A DNA stretch of 64,000 nt from Streptococcus sp. 116-D4 (GCF_009731465.1 NZ_AP021887.1:1544001-1608000); one strand, 5' to 3'; positions 9,022 to 18,870 are shown, counted from the first letter of the stretch. Numbers and translations: made by a program. The notes: a model not told the origin generated them from the letters alone.

Positions 9022-9988
9022 TTCTTACAACTCCTGCCCAACGAGAGGCTTCTTCTTGAATTTTCTTAGCTGCTCCGTAATACAAATCTTTTAGGATTTC
9101 TTCAGCGGTTTCTTCTTTGGAAACAAGCCCTGCAATCTGGCCTGCCATGACAGATCCGCCATCCACATCACCGTGAACAACTGCTTTGGCTAGGGCACCT
9201 GCTCCCATTTGTTCAAAAATTTCCAAATCAGGATTTTCTTGTTTAAAGGCGTCTTTCTCAGCTTTTTCAAAATCACGAGTCAATTTGTTTTTAATGGCAC
9301 GAACTGCGTGTCCAAAATGTTGTGCTGAGATAGTTGTGTCAATATCACGAGCTTTTAAAATTTTAGCTTTATAGTTTGGATGAGCATTTGATTCTTTAGC
9401 AACTACAAAACGAGTTCCAACCTGAACCGCCTCTGCCCCTAGCATAAAGCCAGCCGCAGCACCTTCACCATCTGCAATCCCTCCTGCAGCAATAACAGGA
9501 ATAGATACAGCAGCAGCAACCTGGCGCACCAAGGTCATGGTTGTTAGTTTACCAATATGTCCTCCTGCTTCCATTCCTTCTGCAATGACAGCGTCCGCAC
9601 CGATTTTTTCCATGCGATTAGCTAGGGCAACACTTGGTACAACAGGAATAACCGTAATACCAGCCTCATGGAAACGTTCCATGTATTTGCTTGGATTTCC
9701 TGCACCTGTTGTCACTACCTTAACCCCTTCTTCAATGACGAGGTCAACAATATCATCAACAAATGGAGACAGAAGCATAATGTTGACACCAAAGGGTTTG
9801 TCTGTTACAGATTTAATCTTATCGATATTAGCCTTAACCACTTCTTTAGGGGCATTCCCCCCACCGATAATCCCTAGTCCTCCAGCCTTGGAAACAGCCC
9901 CTGCCAAATCACCATCAGCAACCCAGGCCATACCACCTTGAAAGATAGGATAATCAATGTTCAATAATTCAGTAATACGTGTTTTCAT
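9014..9988 (-). CDS. fabK: Enoyl-ACP reductase II (FMN-dependent, FabK)
   Basis: Final reduction step of each elongation cycle. FabK is a TIM-barrel flavoprotein of the nitronate-monooxygenase-like family and replaces the FabI found in many bacteria. It shows IFQGGMAWVADGDLAGAVS at the N-terminus, EGMEAGGHIG, and the phosphate-binding PVIAAGGIADGEG. 324 residues. The 116-bp gap before it, separating it from acpP, holds a palindrome of the FabT type, so it probably has its own regulated promoter. Confidence 0.96.
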   Translation of the reverse strand: MKTRITELLNIDYPIFQGGMAWVADGDLAGAVSKAGGLGIIGGGNAPKEVVKANIDKIKSVTDKPFGVNIMLLSPFVDDIVDLVIEEGVKVVTTGAGNPSKYMERFHEAGITVIPVVPSVALANRMEKIGADAVIAEGMEAGGHIGKLTTMTLVRQVAAAVSIPVIAAGGIADGEGAAAGFMLGAEAVQVGTRFVVAKESNAHPNYKAKILKARDIDTTISAQHFGHAVRAIKNKLTRDFEKAEKDAFKQENPDLEIFEQMGAGALAKAVVHGDVDGGSVMAGQIAGLVSKEETAEEILKDLYYGAAKKIQEEASRWAGVVRND

Positions 9989-10032
9989 AGTGCCTCCATG
10001 GTTTCTTGCTTACGTAATAGTTCGATACCGTC

Positions 10033-10053
10033 ATAATTTGACAATCAAACTAT
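10033..10053 (-). promoter_or_regulatory. FabT-type operator upstream of fabK
   Basis: Perfect 5-3-5 inverted repeat TTTGA-N3-TCAAA (10037-10049) within a longer partial palindrome, in the acpP-fabK gap. In pneumococcus the MarR-family repressor FabT is known to act before fabT and before fabK. Assignment rests on position plus symmetry. Confidence 0.7.
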
Positions 10054-10104
10054 TGCCTAAACAAGAGGGAGCGGGTTTCCCTACTCCTTCTATTTATATT
10101 CTGC

Positions 10105-10329
10105 TTATTTTGCTTGCTCTTCAACATAGGCAACCAAGTCACCAACTGTTTTCAAATCATCTTCTGCTTCGATTTGGATATCAAAAGCATCTTCGATTTC
10201 TGAGATTACTTGGAATAAGTCCAATGAATCTGCATCCAAGTCATCAAAAGTTGATTCAAGTGTTACTTCTGATGCGTCTTTTCCAAGTTCTTCAACGATA
10301 ATTTCTTGTACTTTTTCAAATACTGCCAT
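10105..10329 (-). CDS. acpP: Acyl carrier protein
   Basis: Small acidic four-helix carrier of growing acyl chains. Ser35 in DADSLDLF is the 4'-phosphopantetheine attachment site. 74 residues. It lies between fabH and fabK with gaps on both sides (58 and 116 bp), consistent with high, partly independent expression. Confidence 0.95.
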   Translation of the reverse strand: MAVFEKVQEIIVEELGKDASEVTLESTFDDLDADSLDLFQVISEIEDAFDIQIEAEDDLKTVGDLVAYVEEQAK

Positions 10330-10387
10330 GATAGGACTCCTTTAAAATAAATAGTTTTTTATAACAATGTGTTCACCACATGATTAC

Positions 10388-11362
10388 CTAAATTGTAAGA
10401 ATGAGCGTGCCCCAAGTCAAGCCTCCACCGAAGCCTGATAGAAGAACCGTCTGGCTACCATCTAAACGGATAAGGTCTTTTGCTACACACTCTGAAAGTA
10501 AAATCGGGATACTGGCTGCACTAGTATTGCCATATTCCATCATATTGGCTGGAAGTTTGTATCGGTCAACACCAATTTTTCTAGCCATCTTATCCAAAAT
10601 ACGGTCATTAGCCTGATGAAGTAGCAGGTAATCCAAGTCTGTCGCCTCTACAGGAGATTCTTCAATGGTCTGCTTGATAGACTTGGCTACATCTCGAATG
10701 GCAAAATCAAAAACTGCACGTCCATCCATCTTCAAAAATGAATCTGCATTGTCTTGATCTGAAAATGGAGAATGCAAGCCTGAATGTCCATAAGTTAGAC
10801 AGTAGCTGCGACTCCCATCGCTATTGAGATTCTCAGCTAAGAAATGCTCTTTCTCGCTAGCTTCTAGCAAGACACCACCAGCACCATCTCCAAACAAAAC
10901 AGCTGTTGAACGATCTGTCCAGTCCAAGGTTTTGGACATGGTTTCACTACCGATGACCAAGCCTTTTTGAAAGCGACCAGAAGCGATAAACTTTTCAGCA
11001 GTTGAAAGAGCAAATACAAATCCACTGCAAGCTGCTGTTAAGTCAAAAGCAAAGGCCTTATTTGCACTAATATTAGCTTGGACACGAGCAGCTGTAGAGG
11101 GCATCAGCGAATCTGGAGTAATAGTAGCTAGAATGATAAAATCCAGCTCTTCCCCTGTGATTCCAGCTTTTGCCATCAGTTTCTTGGCAACCTCTGTAGC
11201 CAAATCACTGGTAGATTCTGTTCTTGAAATATGCCTTTGTCGTATCCCCGTCCGACTTGAAATCCACTCATCACTGGTATTCATAATCTGTGCCAAATCA
11301 TGATTTGTAACCACTTGCTCTGGCACATAATGAGCAACTTGGCTTATTTTTGCAAAAGCCAT
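10388..11362 (-). CDS. fabH: 3-oxoacyl-ACP synthase III
   Basis: Starts fatty-acid synthesis by condensing acetyl-CoA with malonyl-ACP. The active cysteine is Cys112 in LTAACSGF; the His and Asn of the triad lie in LLHQANDRI and [11 protein letters not shown]. 324 residues. Its start overlaps the fabT stop by one base, so the two are co-translated. Confidence 0.96.
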   Translation of the reverse strand: MAFAKISQVAHYVPEQVVTNHDLAQIMNTSDEWISSRTGIRQRHISRTESTSDLATEVAKKLMAKAGITGEELDFIILATITPDSLMPSTAARVQANISANKAFAFDLTAACSGFVFALSTAEKFIASGRFQKGLVIGSETMSKTLDWTDRSTAVLFGDGAGGVLLEASEKEHFLAENLNSDGSRSYCLTYGHSGLHSPFSDQDNADSFLKMDGRAVFDFAIRDVAKSIKQTIEESPVEATDLDYLLLHQANDRILDKMARKIGVDRYKLPANMMEYGNTSAASIPILLSECVAKDLIRLDGSQTVLLSGFGGGLTWGTLILTI

Positions 11363-11796
11363 TATTTCAAGTCCTCCAAAAATTGATAAAGATTGGTCAA
11401 ACCTTTGCTCATAACCTCCATTTCTTGCTTACTCATACCATCAATGATTTTTTCAACCATGGCCTTGTGAAAGCGTTTATGTAGCCTATGAACCAAGCGA
11501 CCCTTCTTTGTCAAATGCAGATGTACCACACGACGATCCTGATCTGAGCGAATGCGTTCAATGTAACCCTTGCGTTCGAGATTGTTCAAACTAGTCGTAA
11601 CTGTCCCAAGAGTCACCATCAACTCTTTTGACACGTGACTTGGTGTCACATCTGGAACTTTCCCAATCACATCAATCGTATGCATTTCTTTGATGGAGAT
11701 ATCCTTGAAACGACTACCTCTCAAGCTAACTTCCTCAATAACGAGGACATTGTTAAATATAGACGTTAAATATTCATTAATTCGTTGGTAGTCCAA
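11362..11796 (-). CDS. fabT: MarR-family repressor of fatty-acid synthesis
   Basis: 144-residue winged-helix regulator. The recognition segment is [22 protein letters not shown] and the wing is [21 protein letters not shown]. In streptococci FabT uses acyl-ACP as co-repressor and represses the fab cluster except fabM. Second gene of the cluster, preceded by a strong promoter with TTTGA/TCAAA half-sites, consistent with autoregulation. Confidence 0.94.
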   Translation of the reverse strand: MDYQRINEYLTSIFNNVLVIEEVSLRGSRFKDISIKEMHTIDVIGKVPDVTPSHVSKELMVTLGTVTTSLNNLERKGYIERIRSDQDRRVVHLHLTKKGRLVHRLHKRFHKAMVEKIIDGMSKQEMEVMSKGLTNLYQFLEDLK

Positions 11797-11840
11797 TCTT
11801 TCCTTCCCTCCTTTTCAAAAAAACTTTTAGAATCAAAACA

Positions 11841-11881
11841 TTTGACAAAAGAATTATATCAAAGTTCAAAGAATGGTGCAA
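11841..11881 (-). promoter_or_regulatory. fabT promoter with FabT-like half-sites
   Basis: On the minus strand -35 TTGCAC (11876-11881), 17-bp spacer, -10 TATAAT (11853-11858). Half-sites TTTGA and TCAAA (11841-11845, 11859-11863) flank the -10 box, so bound FabT would block polymerase. Confidence 0.7.
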
Positions 11882-11889
11882 GTATTTTT

Positions 11890-12675
11890 TTATTTTCCTG
11901 TAAATTTAGGTCTCCTTCTCTCCGAGTGAGCCCGAACTCCCTCTTTGAAATCTTCCGTTTGAGCTAAGGATTCCTGCAGGTTCAGTTCTAAAGTAGCATA
12001 ATCTTGCCAATCTTTAAATTGACTCTCCCATACCAACTTCTTAATGGCAGCATAGGAATTGCTTGACCCACGTCTCAATTTTTTAAGAAGCTGTTCTCTG
12101 GTTTTTTCAAGTTTATCAGCTTCAGAAATACGGTAAACTAGGCCCCACTCTAGGGCTTTTTCTGCCGTCAAAGCCTCCCCTGTCATAGCCAATTGAGCAG
12201 CACGCGTCACACCGATGCTTCGACTCAAGAGATGAATTCCTCCTGCATCTGGAGCCAAGCCAACTCCAACAAAAGCTTGGATAAACTTTGCCTTATCCGT
12301 TGCAAGACAGAAATCTGCCGCAACAGCCATATTTGCTGCTGCACCTGCAACAGCCCCGTCAACTTCCATTAAAACAAGTTTTGTAATTTGTTTGATTTTA
12401 TAAGAAATTGTATTGACCAATTCTGCGATTTTCGTCAATGATGGAATATCATCCTCATCCACTGCCCGCTTCATCTCTACTAAATCTCCCCCAACTGAAA
12501 AGACTTTGCCATTCGCGTTGATCAAAACAAAACGCACAGCTGGATTCTCTTCTGCCAAAGTTAGGGCTTCTAAAATCTCTTCACACATAGAAATATGAAA
12601 ACCATTTGCGACCTCAGGACGGTTCAAGGTAATGATTGCCACGTCCTCCTCAAGCTGATAAATAATGTGTTCCAT
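11890..12675 (-). CDS. fabM: trans-2,cis-3-decenoyl-ACP isomerase
   Basis: Crotonase-family isomerase that diverts trans-2-decenoyl-ACP to the cis-3 isomer and so introduces the double bond of membrane unsaturated fatty acids in streptococci. 261 residues with enoyl-hydratase features ([15 protein letters not shown], oxyanion-hole [16 protein letters not shown]). Assignment as FabM rather than a general enoyl-CoA hydratase rests on its place at the head of the fab cluster next to fabT. Confidence 0.92.
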   Translation of the reverse strand: MEHIIYQLEEDVAIITLNRPEVANGFHISMCEEILEALTLAEENPAVRFVLINANGKVFSVGGDLVEMKRAVDEDDIPSLTKIAELVNTISYKIKQITKLVLMEVDGAVAGAAANMAVAADFCLATDKAKFIQAFVGVGLAPDAGGIHLLSRSIGVTRAAQLAMTGEALTAEKALEWGLVYRISEADKLEKTREQLLKKLRRGSSNSYAAIKKLVWESQFKDWQDYATLELNLQESLAQTEDFKEGVRAHSERRRPKFTGK

Positions 12676-12827
12676 CAGGACTCCTTTTTTCTTTTATATG
12701 CAGTTTAAATTATTTTATTGTCAAAGTATATCTTTTTTAAAATCAGAAAGCAAGGAAAAATCGACTGAAAGTGTCTCAGCCGATTAGAAAGGCTCGCTTT
12801 ATCCTAGAAAGCATCTTCTTTTCTTCA

Positions 12828-12856
12828 TTGAAAAAAGGCTTTCTTTCTGCTATAAT
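12828..12856 (+). promoter_or_regulatory. lysC promoter
   Basis: TTGAAA (12828-12833), 17-bp spacer, TATAAT (12851-12856), about 30 bp before the lysC start, in the divergent gap with fabM. TTTAGGAG supplies the ribosome site. Confidence 0.8.
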
Positions 12857-12885
12857 CGTATAAAACACTTACTTTAGGAGTTCTT

Positions 12886-14250
12886 ATGAAGGTTGTTAAA
12901 TTTGGAGGTAGCTCTCTTGCCTCTGCTAGTCAATTAGAAAAAGTTTTAAACATCGTAAAAAGCGATTCAGAGCGTTGTTTTGTAGTTGTTTCTGCGCCTG
13001 GTAAACGCAATGCTGAAGACACTAAGGTTACAGATGCCTTGATTAAATACTACCGCGATTATGTTGCTGGTAACGATATTAGCAAGAGCCAAAACTGGAT
13101 TATCGACCGCTATGCTGCCATGGTTAGCGAATTGGGTTTGAAACCAGCTGTTTTAGATAAAATTTCAAAAAGCATTCGCGCCTTGGCCACTCTTCCTATT
13201 GATGAAAATGAATTTCTCTACGATACTTTCCTAGCAGCCGGTGAAAACAACAATGCTAAATTGATTGCTGCCTATTTTAACCAAAATGGTATTGATGCAC
13301 GCTATGTGCACCCTAGAGAAGCTGGTATTGTGGTCACAAGTGAACCTGGGAATGCTCGCATCATTCCCTCTAGTTATGACAAGATTGAAGAATTGACAAA
13401 TACAAATGAAGTCCTTGTCATTCCTGGTTTCTTTGGGGTTACCAAGGAAAATCAAATCTGCACCTTCTCACGTGGAGGATCAGATATTACAGGTTCTATC
13501 ATTGCTGCTGGTGTCAAAGCCGACCTCTATGAAAACTTTACGGATGTTGATGGTATCTTTGCAGCCCATCCTGGTATTATCCACCAACCACACTCGATTC
13601 CAGAGTTGACTTACCGTGAAATGCGTGAATTGGCCTATGCAGGATTCTCAGTTCTTCACGATGAAGCTCTTCTACCTGCCTATCGAGGAAAAATTCCTCT
13701 CGTTATCAAGAATACCAACAATCCTGACCATCCAGGTACTCGTATCGTTCTAAAACATAGTAGTGATGAATTTCCAGTTGTGGGAATTGCTGGTGACTCA
13801 GGCTTTGTCAGCATTAACATGTCGAAATACCTCATGAACCGCGAGGTTGGATTTGGTCGCAAGGTTCTGCAAATCCTTGAAGATCTTAACATCGGTTGGG
13901 AACATATGCCAACAGGTATCGATGATCTTTCAATCATTCTCCGTTCTCGCGAACTAACTCCTATCAAGGAAGAAGAAATCCTACGTCAATTGGTTCAAAA
14001 AGCTGAAGTAGACCATGCAGAAATCGAACACGACCTTTCTATCATTATGATTGTTGGAGAAAAGATGAAGAGTCATATCGGTGTAACAGCTACTGCAACA
14101 CGTGCTCTGTCTGAAAACAAGATCAATATCCAGATGATGTCTCAAGGCTCTAGTGAAGTATCTATCATGTTCGTTGTCAATAAAGACCAAGAAAAAGCAG
14201 CAATCAAAGCCCTCTACAATGCCTTTTTCGACGAAAGTAAGGAAGACTAA
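12886..14250 (+). CDS. lysC: Aspartate kinase
   Basis: Phosphorylates aspartate, the first step to lysine, threonine, methionine and diaminopimelate for cell wall. 454 residues. The kinase domain opens with VKFGGSSLASASQ and contains FSRGGSDITGSIIA and the YENFTDVDGIF loop; two C-terminal ACT domains (about 300-454) end in IMMSQGSSEVSIMFVV-type sequence, where feedback amino acids would bind. The gene symbol is the usual one but isoform class cannot be settled by eye. Confidence 0.93.
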   Translation: MKVVKFGGSSLASASQLEKVLNIVKSDSERCFVVVSAPGKRNAEDTKVTDALIKYYRDYVAGNDISKSQNWIIDRYAAMVSELGLKPAVLDKISKSIRALATLPIDENEFLYDTFLAAGENNNAKLIAAYFNQNGIDARYVHPREAGIVVTSEPGNARIIPSSYDKIEELTNTNEVLVIPGFFGVTKENQICTFSRGGSDITGSIIAAGVKADLYENFTDVDGIFAAHPGIIHQPHSIPELTYREMRELAYAGFSVLHDEALLPAYRGKIPLVIKNTNNPDHPGTRIVLKHSSDEFPVVGIAGDSGFVSINMSKYLMNREVGFGRKVLQILEDLNIGWEHMPTGIDDLSIILRSRELTPIKEEEILRQLVQKAEVDHAEIEHDLSIIMIVGEKMKSHIGVTATATRALSENKINIQMMSQGSSEVSIMFVVNKDQEKAAIKALYNAFFDESKED

Positions 14251-14252
14251 TC

Positions 14253-14624
14253 ATGGCTCAATCGCTTAATAAAACAGTGCTTCTCAGCACGACAGGCACT
14301 TCCTATCTCTCTGTAGCTGGGAAAGTTGGGAAATTCCTTGTCGGAGATCAGGCTCTGGAATTTTACCCAGATGTCAATGTCGAACAATATATCCAGATTC
14401 CTTGGAGCCATATCAACCAAATTGGAGCCAATGTCACTGGTCGCAAAATCAGTCGCCACTTCGAAGTCTTTACAGACAGAGGAAAATTCCTCTTTGCTTC
14501 AAAAGACTCAGGTGCCATTCTCAAAATTGCTCGTGAAAAACTGGGCAATGACAAGGTCGTGAAACTTCCGACTCTACTCCAGACCATTGGTCAAAAATTT
14601 AAAAATCTATTTGCAAAAAAGTAA
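14253..14624 (+). CDS. DUF956 family protein (ManO-like)
   Basis: 123-residue soluble protein resembling the DUF956 family, whose members are often encoded beside mannose PTS operons (manO) and have no firmly established activity. The family pattern is seen in GTSYLSVAGKVGKFLVGDQALEFYPD, IQIPWSHI and RGKFLFASKDSGAILKIARE. It starts two bases after the lysC stop, so it is probably co-transcribed with lysC; no mannose PTS gene is nearby. Function unknown here. Confidence 0.8.
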   Translation: MAQSLNKTVLLSTTGTSYLSVAGKVGKFLVGDQALEFYPDVNVEQYIQIPWSHINQIGANVTGRKISRHFEVFTDRGKFLFASKDSGAILKIAREKLGNDKVVKLPTLLQTIGQKFKNLFAKK

Positions 14625-14639
14625 AAACTTTAGTATAAT

Positions 14640-14824
14640 CATAGCAACGGATAAGTAGGTTATCTTCTTCTTTCAGAAAGTCTGCGGGTGCTGCGAGCAG
14701 ATAGGAGGGATAGGTGAAATTCTACCGTTGTTTTAAATCAAATACAGAATCAAGTGCACACCTGTGAAGTTGGATGGAACCGTGGCCCTGCCACTCCAAC
14801 GCTTTGTCAGGTGTGCTTTTTTCA
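14640..14824 (+). promoter_or_regulatory. T-box riboswitch leader of serS
   Basis: Stem I is closed by caacgg (14645-14650) and ccgttg (14725-14730), with an AGTA element and a GAAA-TTCT stretch in which TCT is a plausible serine specifier. The T-box proper (tggatggaaccgtgg, 14771-14785) follows. The terminator is gcacacctg (14756-14764) / caggtgtgc (14808-14816) plus a T-run. Uncharged tRNA-Ser pairing should allow read-through into serS. Confidence 0.93.
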
Positions 14825-14837
14825 TAAAGGAGTTCTT

Positions 14838-16112
14838 ATGTTAGATATCAAACGTATTCGTACAGACTTTGATGCTGTCGCAGAAAAATTGGCTACACGT
14901 GGCGTAGATGCTGCTGTCTTAAACGAGATGAAAGAAATCGATGCTAAACGTCGTGACATCTTGGTCAAGGTTGAAACTCTCAAGGCTGAACGTAACACAG
15001 TTTCAGCTGAGATTGCCCAAGCTAAGCGCAACAAGGAAAATGCTGATGATAAGATTGCTGCCATGCAAACTCTATCTGCTGAGGTCAAAGCCTTGGATGC
15101 TGAATTGGCAGACATCGATGCTAAATTGACAGAATTTACCACTACTCTTCCAAATATCCCAGCTGACAGTGTTCCTGTTGGGGCTGACGAGGAGGACAAT
15201 GTGGAAGTTCGCCGTTGGGGGACTCCGCGCGAGTTTGACTTCGAACCAAAAGCCCACTGGGATCTTGGTGAAGACCTTGGTATTCTTGACTGGGAACGCG
15301 GTGGTAAGGTAACTGGCGCTCGCTTTCTCTTCTATAAAGGTCTCGGTGCTCGTTTAGAACGTGCTATCTACAACTTTATGTTGGATGAACATGGCAAAGA
15401 AGGCTACACTGAAGTCATCACACCTTACATGGTTAACCACGACTCTATGTTTGGTACTGGTCAATATCCAAAATTCAAGGAAGATACTTTTGAATTGAAA
15501 GACACTAATTATGTCCTCATCCCTACAGCTGAAGTGCCTCTTACAAACTACTACCGTGATGAAATTATTGATGGTAAGGAACTGCCAATCTACTTTACTG
15601 CTATGAGTCCATCATTCCGTTCTGAGGCAGGTTCTGCTGGTCGCGATACCCGTGGTTTGATTCGTTTGCACCAATTCCACAAGGTTGAAATGGTGAAATT
15701 TGCCAAACCTGAAGAATCATACGAAGAATTAGAAAAAATGACAGCCAACGCTGAAAACATTCTTCAAAAACTTAACCTCCCATACCGTGTCGTTGCTCTC
15801 TCTACAGGAGATATGGGCTTCTCAGCTGCCAAGACTTACGACTTGGAAGTTTGGATTCCAGCACAAAACAATTACCGTGAAATCTCAAGCTGTTCAAACA
15901 CAGAAGATTTCCAAGCCCGTCGTGCCCAAATCCGTTACCGTGATGAAGCAGATGGCAAGGTTAAATTGCTCCACACCTTAAACGGTTCTGGACTGGCAGT
16001 TGGACGTACAGTAGCCGCTATTCTTGAAAACTATCAAAATGAAGATGGTTCTGTGACCATCCCAGAAGTTCTTCGTCCATATATGGGTGGAGCTGAAGTT
16101 ATCAAACCATAA
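14838..16112 (+). CDS. serS: Seryl-tRNA synthetase
   Basis: Class II synthetase that charges tRNA-Ser. The N-terminal coiled-coil arm (about 27-105, rich in Lys/Glu/Ala) precedes the catalytic domain with motif 2 [21 protein letters not shown] and motif 3 [11 protein letters not shown]. The ATG at 14838, after AAAGGAG, is the real start; a longer frame from the GTG at 14754 reads through the T-box terminator and is not credible. 424 residues. Confidence 0.97.
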   Translation: MLDIKRIRTDFDAVAEKLATRGVDAAVLNEMKEIDAKRRDILVKVETLKAERNTVSAEIAQAKRNKENADDKIAAMQTLSAEVKALDAELADIDAKLTEFTTTLPNIPADSVPVGADEEDNVEVRRWGTPREFDFEPKAHWDLGEDLGILDWERGGKVTGARFLFYKGLGARLERAIYNFMLDEHGKEGYTEVITPYMVNHDSMFGTGQYPKFKEDTFELKDTNYVLIPTAEVPLTNYYRDEIIDGKELPIYFTAMSPSFRSEAGSAGRDTRGLIRLHQFHKVEMVKFAKPEESYEELEKMTANAENILQKLNLPYRVVALSTGDMGFSAAKTYDLEVWIPAQNNYREISSCSNTEDFQARRAQIRYRDEADGKVKLLHTLNGSGLAVGRTVAAILENYQNEDGSVTIPEVLRPYMGGAEVIKP

Positions 16113-16117
16113 AAAAT

Positions 16118-16150
16118 AAGGTTTAGCTATTTCTAGCTAGACCTTTTTTC
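16118..16150 (+). terminator. serS terminator (possibly bidirectional)
   Basis: aaggtttagct / agctagacctt stem with one mismatch, then a T-run. It overlaps the last codons of the convergent transporter gene. Confidence 0.75.
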
Positions 16151-17036
16151 GTAACCAAATCAGATAAGCACCTAATACAAAGAATAAAATAGTGAGGCAT
16201 ATAATGATTTCAGCCAATACCAGGTAATCCAGAAATGGAAGTTTCAAGATTCCCTGAGCCATCTTGAGCGAAGTAGCTGTGATAATGGTTGGGAAGGTGA
16301 GGGCTGAGAAGGCTGGTTGAAAACCTTGTTTTAAAATATTGGGTAGGCGAGTCAAAACAAAGAAAAAGAAAGATTGGGAAGACACAATCATAGCGATTAA
16401 GACCCAAGTCGGTAGGCTGTCTCCTCCAACTCGAACTAGGGAAGCCAAGAGTAGAGAGAAAGGAGCACAGTAGATCCCTTCTTGTCCAAGCAAGGCTACG
16501 GGGAGTGGTTGTTTCTTTAAATCGCTATAAATAAGGGGATAGAGATAGAAGGTAAGAAGAAATCCAAAACTCAAGGTCACATAGGCAATTTCGATGATGC
16601 CTACCAGAGGATAGGTCAAGGCAGCTACTGCTATCCCCACATAGAGCACTGTCCAGCTAGGAGTCGCACTGACTCTCTTACCTGGATAGGCAAACTTGAT
16701 GGTGAAACCAGCAATCAAGGCCACATCCAAGAGAAATGAAAACCACCAGATTCCTTGCGCAACCAAAGGAAGGTGAGGGAATACGCGAAAGACATAAGTT
16801 GATAAAATCATCCCAGCCATGGGAAAAGTGGCCATTCCTGATAAAAGAGGAGGCTTAGTCAACTCTTGTTTGGTTTCTTTCCAATTAAAGAGATGCAGAA
16901 GTAGAAAGTAAATCCACAAAATCAAACCAGTAAGACTCAATAGATGGGACAGGATCGGCAACGTATCTACAATAAGATTTCCAGCTCCTGCCAAACCTAG
17001 CAAACAACCAGAAAATACCAAGGGGAGTTTTTTCAT
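16137..17036 (-). CDS. TDT-family (TehA-like) membrane transporter
   Basis: 299-residue integral membrane protein with about ten hydrophobic helices starting LPLVFSGCLLGLAGAGN, the signature opening of the TDT (tellurite-resistance/dicarboxylate transporter, SLAC1-like) family; often annotated as exfoliative toxin A/B, which is misleading. Substrate unknown, probably an anion. ATG at 17036 is preferred, with GGAGG five bases upstream, over a TTG four codons earlier. It stands alone between convergent serS and the terminator at 17.1 kb. Confidence 0.75.
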   Translation of the reverse strand: MKKLPLVFSGCLLGLAGAGNLIVDTLPILSHLLSLTGLILWIYFLLLHLFNWKETKQELTKPPLLSGMATFPMAGMILSTYVFRVFPHLPLVAQGIWWFSFLLDVALIAGFTIKFAYPGKRVSATPSWTVLYVGIAVAALTYPLVGIIEIAYVTLSFGFLLTFYLYPLIYSDLKKQPLPVALLGQEGIYCAPFSLLLASLVRVGGDSLPTWVLIAMIVSSQSFFFFVLTRLPNILKQGFQPAFSALTFPTIITATSLKMAQGILKLPFLDYLVLAEIIICLTILFFVLGAYLIWLRKKV

Positions 17037-17096
17037 CCTAACCTCCAATAATCATGTTAGTTTCAGTATAGCATAAAATCGTTTAAATGAGGACTT

Positions 17097-17131
17097 AAAA
17101 AACGAAGTTGAAAATTCAAACTTCGTTTTTA
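17097..17131 (-). terminator. Strong terminator after the acyl-CoA dehydrogenase-like gene
   Basis: Near-perfect stem aacgaagttg / caaacttcgtt with flanking A- and T-runs; both strands could use it. Confidence 0.85.
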
Positions 17132-17140
17132 TTCTACTTT

Positions 17141-18205
17141 TTAACTAGTTGCTAAGATATGGCGCAACTGAACCGCACTTGGAGAAACAATTGGAAGAAA
17201 GGCACCTTCATTCCAACGACGAATAAATCCAGATGTTGATTTACTAAAGTAGCCTCTACCACCACCGGCTTGTAACTCTAATAGAAGACTCTGAGCAACA
17301 ACATCCACAATGTCTATCCTTAACTGAAAGAGTTCACGCGGATTGGTAACAAAATAGGAACGATCAGACAATCCCTGATAAAGAGCTTGCCGAATAGCAT
17401 CTAACTGCTCTACCTGGTATTGCCATTCATCTGTTAGCACACTGCGTTGCCCCAATTCTTTTTCTACTTCTGATAGAGAACGTTCAGCTAAACCAAAAGC
17501 TAGACCAAATTGGTAACCTAAGAAAGCCGGACGATTTTGTGCCAAAAATTGATGAGCATCTTTGGATAAAATCCATTCCTCTTTTAAAAGGACCTTATTA
17601 AAAGTCAGGGCAGCTGTATTTCCTCCTTGAAGAGAAACGAATTCTAAGTCTTCAGAACGACTAAAATTCTCTGCGTCTGATGGTACAGCCACCACATAAC
17701 TTATACTTGGATCATCTGTAAAACCTGCCACAAAAATAGTTAAAAATCGATTTCTTCGAGCATTCGTTACCCATGGCAGTCTTCCTTTTAGATACAATTG
17801 TCCATTTTCTTCAAGAACGCGAACATTCAGTTCCTCTAGGTCAGATAGATATTTGACAGCATTGGACAAGGCAGTCGCACCTGCATATTCTCCAGACAAG
17901 AGTTTTTCCAGATAGGTTTCCTTAAAATAGGAGTTATCCGTATGAAGAATATTGTCAATTAGAGTGCGTTGCCCCCATGAAATAAAAGAGGCTGTTAAAG
18001 AATGTTGTGCGAGCTCTGCAAGGATATTAATAACATCCTGGTCACTTCCTCCTGAACCCCCAAGAGATGCAGGAACCCCCACACGAAAAGCTCCCTCTGC
18101 TGCAATTTTCTCAATCAACTGCTCTCCAGCTTGACAAGACTGCTTGTCGATTTCATCAGCATGCTGGTCTAACCAGCTCAAAAATTCTTCTGAAAAAAAT
18201 CCCAT
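17141..18205 (-). CDS. Acyl-CoA dehydrogenase family protein
   Basis: 354-residue flavoprotein-like sequence of the acyl-CoA dehydrogenase superfamily. It has an N-terminal helical domain with LRVP-like loop (FRVGVPASLGGSGGSDQD), a middle beta domain (YLKGRLPWVTNARR) and a C-terminal four-helix domain (LEAGGGRGYF-like LQAGGGRGYFSKST). The canonical catalytic glutamate cannot be placed with confidence. Streptococci lack fatty-acid beta-oxidation, so the natural substrate is unlikely to be an ordinary fatty acyl-CoA; members of this superfamily also act on nitroalkanes and other small molecules. Followed upstream in the operon by the AhpD-like gene (14-bp gap). Confidence 0.75.
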   Translation of the reverse strand: MGFFSEEFLSWLDQHADEIDKQSCQAGEQLIEKIAAEGAFRVGVPASLGGSGGSDQDVINILAELAQHSLTASFISWGQRTLIDNILHTDNSYFKETYLEKLLSGEYAGATALSNAVKYLSDLEELNVRVLEENGQLYLKGRLPWVTNARRNRFLTIFVAGFTDDPSISYVVAVPSDAENFSRSEDLEFVSLQGGNTAALTFNKVLLKEEWILSKDAHQFLAQNRPAFLGYQFGLAFGLAERSLSEVEKELGQRSVLTDEWQYQVEQLDAIRQALYQGLSDRSYFVTNPRELFQLRIDIVDVVAQSLLLELQAGGGRGYFSKSTSGFIRRWNEGAFLPIVSPSAVQLRHILATS

Positions 18206-18219
18206 ACTCTTTCCTCCTT

Positions 18220-18771
18220 CTAGGCATAAGGTTGCAATTCTGGGTTAATTGGGGTATTAGCTAGATTATTCGCATAGTTACAGAGGCTTGCTAGGCTGAC
18301 ACCAAGAACCACATCCAAGGCATTTTGTTGAGTGTAGCCAGCTTCTAAAAACTCAGCCAAGGCTTCATCTCCTACACGACCCTTGGTATTGATTATCGCT
18401 AAGGTAAACTTAGCTAGGGTGTCCAATTTAGGATCTGTTTCAATTGGAGTACGATTGCGAAGGGCTTGAAGAAGGTCATCGTTCATCTGGATTTGTTTGA
18501 TTGAAAAAGCTGTGTGACCTGCGACGCAGAAGGCACAACCATTGGTTACAGCTGCCGTGATTTGCACCACTTCACGCTCTACTGGTGTTAAGCTGTTGCG
18601 ACGGTTGATAGCTCCGACAGTTCTGTAGGCTTCTAAGGCAGTCGGTGCATTAGCCAAGAGACCGATTAGGTTGGGAATATAGCCATTATTATCTTTTTCT
18701 ACTGTTTCAAGAACTTCTTTCACTTCTCCTGGTGCTGATTCGACTGTATGGATGGTAAATGTTGTCATCAT
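18220..18771 (-). CDS. Carboxymuconolactone decarboxylase / AhpD-like protein
   Basis: 183-residue alpha-helical protein of the CMD/AhpD superfamily. It carries the redox motif CAFCVAGHT (CxxC followed by a histidine), typical of members that act as peroxidase partners or thiol-disulfide reductants. The preferred start is ATG 18771, with AGAGG upstream; an ATG five codons earlier overlaps that site. It forms a two-gene operon with the acyl-CoA-dehydrogenase-like gene. Physiological role unknown; protection against peroxide is a reasonable guess only. Confidence 0.8.
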   Translation of the reverse strand: MMTTFTIHTVESAPGEVKEVLETVEKDNNGYIPNLIGLLANAPTALEAYRTVGAINRRNSLTPVEREVVQITAAVTNGCAFCVAGHTAFSIKQIQMNDDLLQALRNRTPIETDPKLDTLAKFTLAIINTKGRVGDEALAEFLEAGYTQQNALDVVLGVSLASLCNYANNLANTPINPELQPYA

Positions 18772-18870
18772 AAGACCTCTTTTCATTTTGTTGAAACCTA
18801 GTCTATCACAGATTCTATACCGTGTATAATATATATTTTAAATTACATTGATAGAAATTTTTTATGAAAG

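Noticed and set aside
14754..14837. 28-codon N-terminal extension of serS
   Set aside because: It reads through the T-box antiterminator/terminator; the ATG at 14838 has a ribosome site and matches the SerRS N-terminus.
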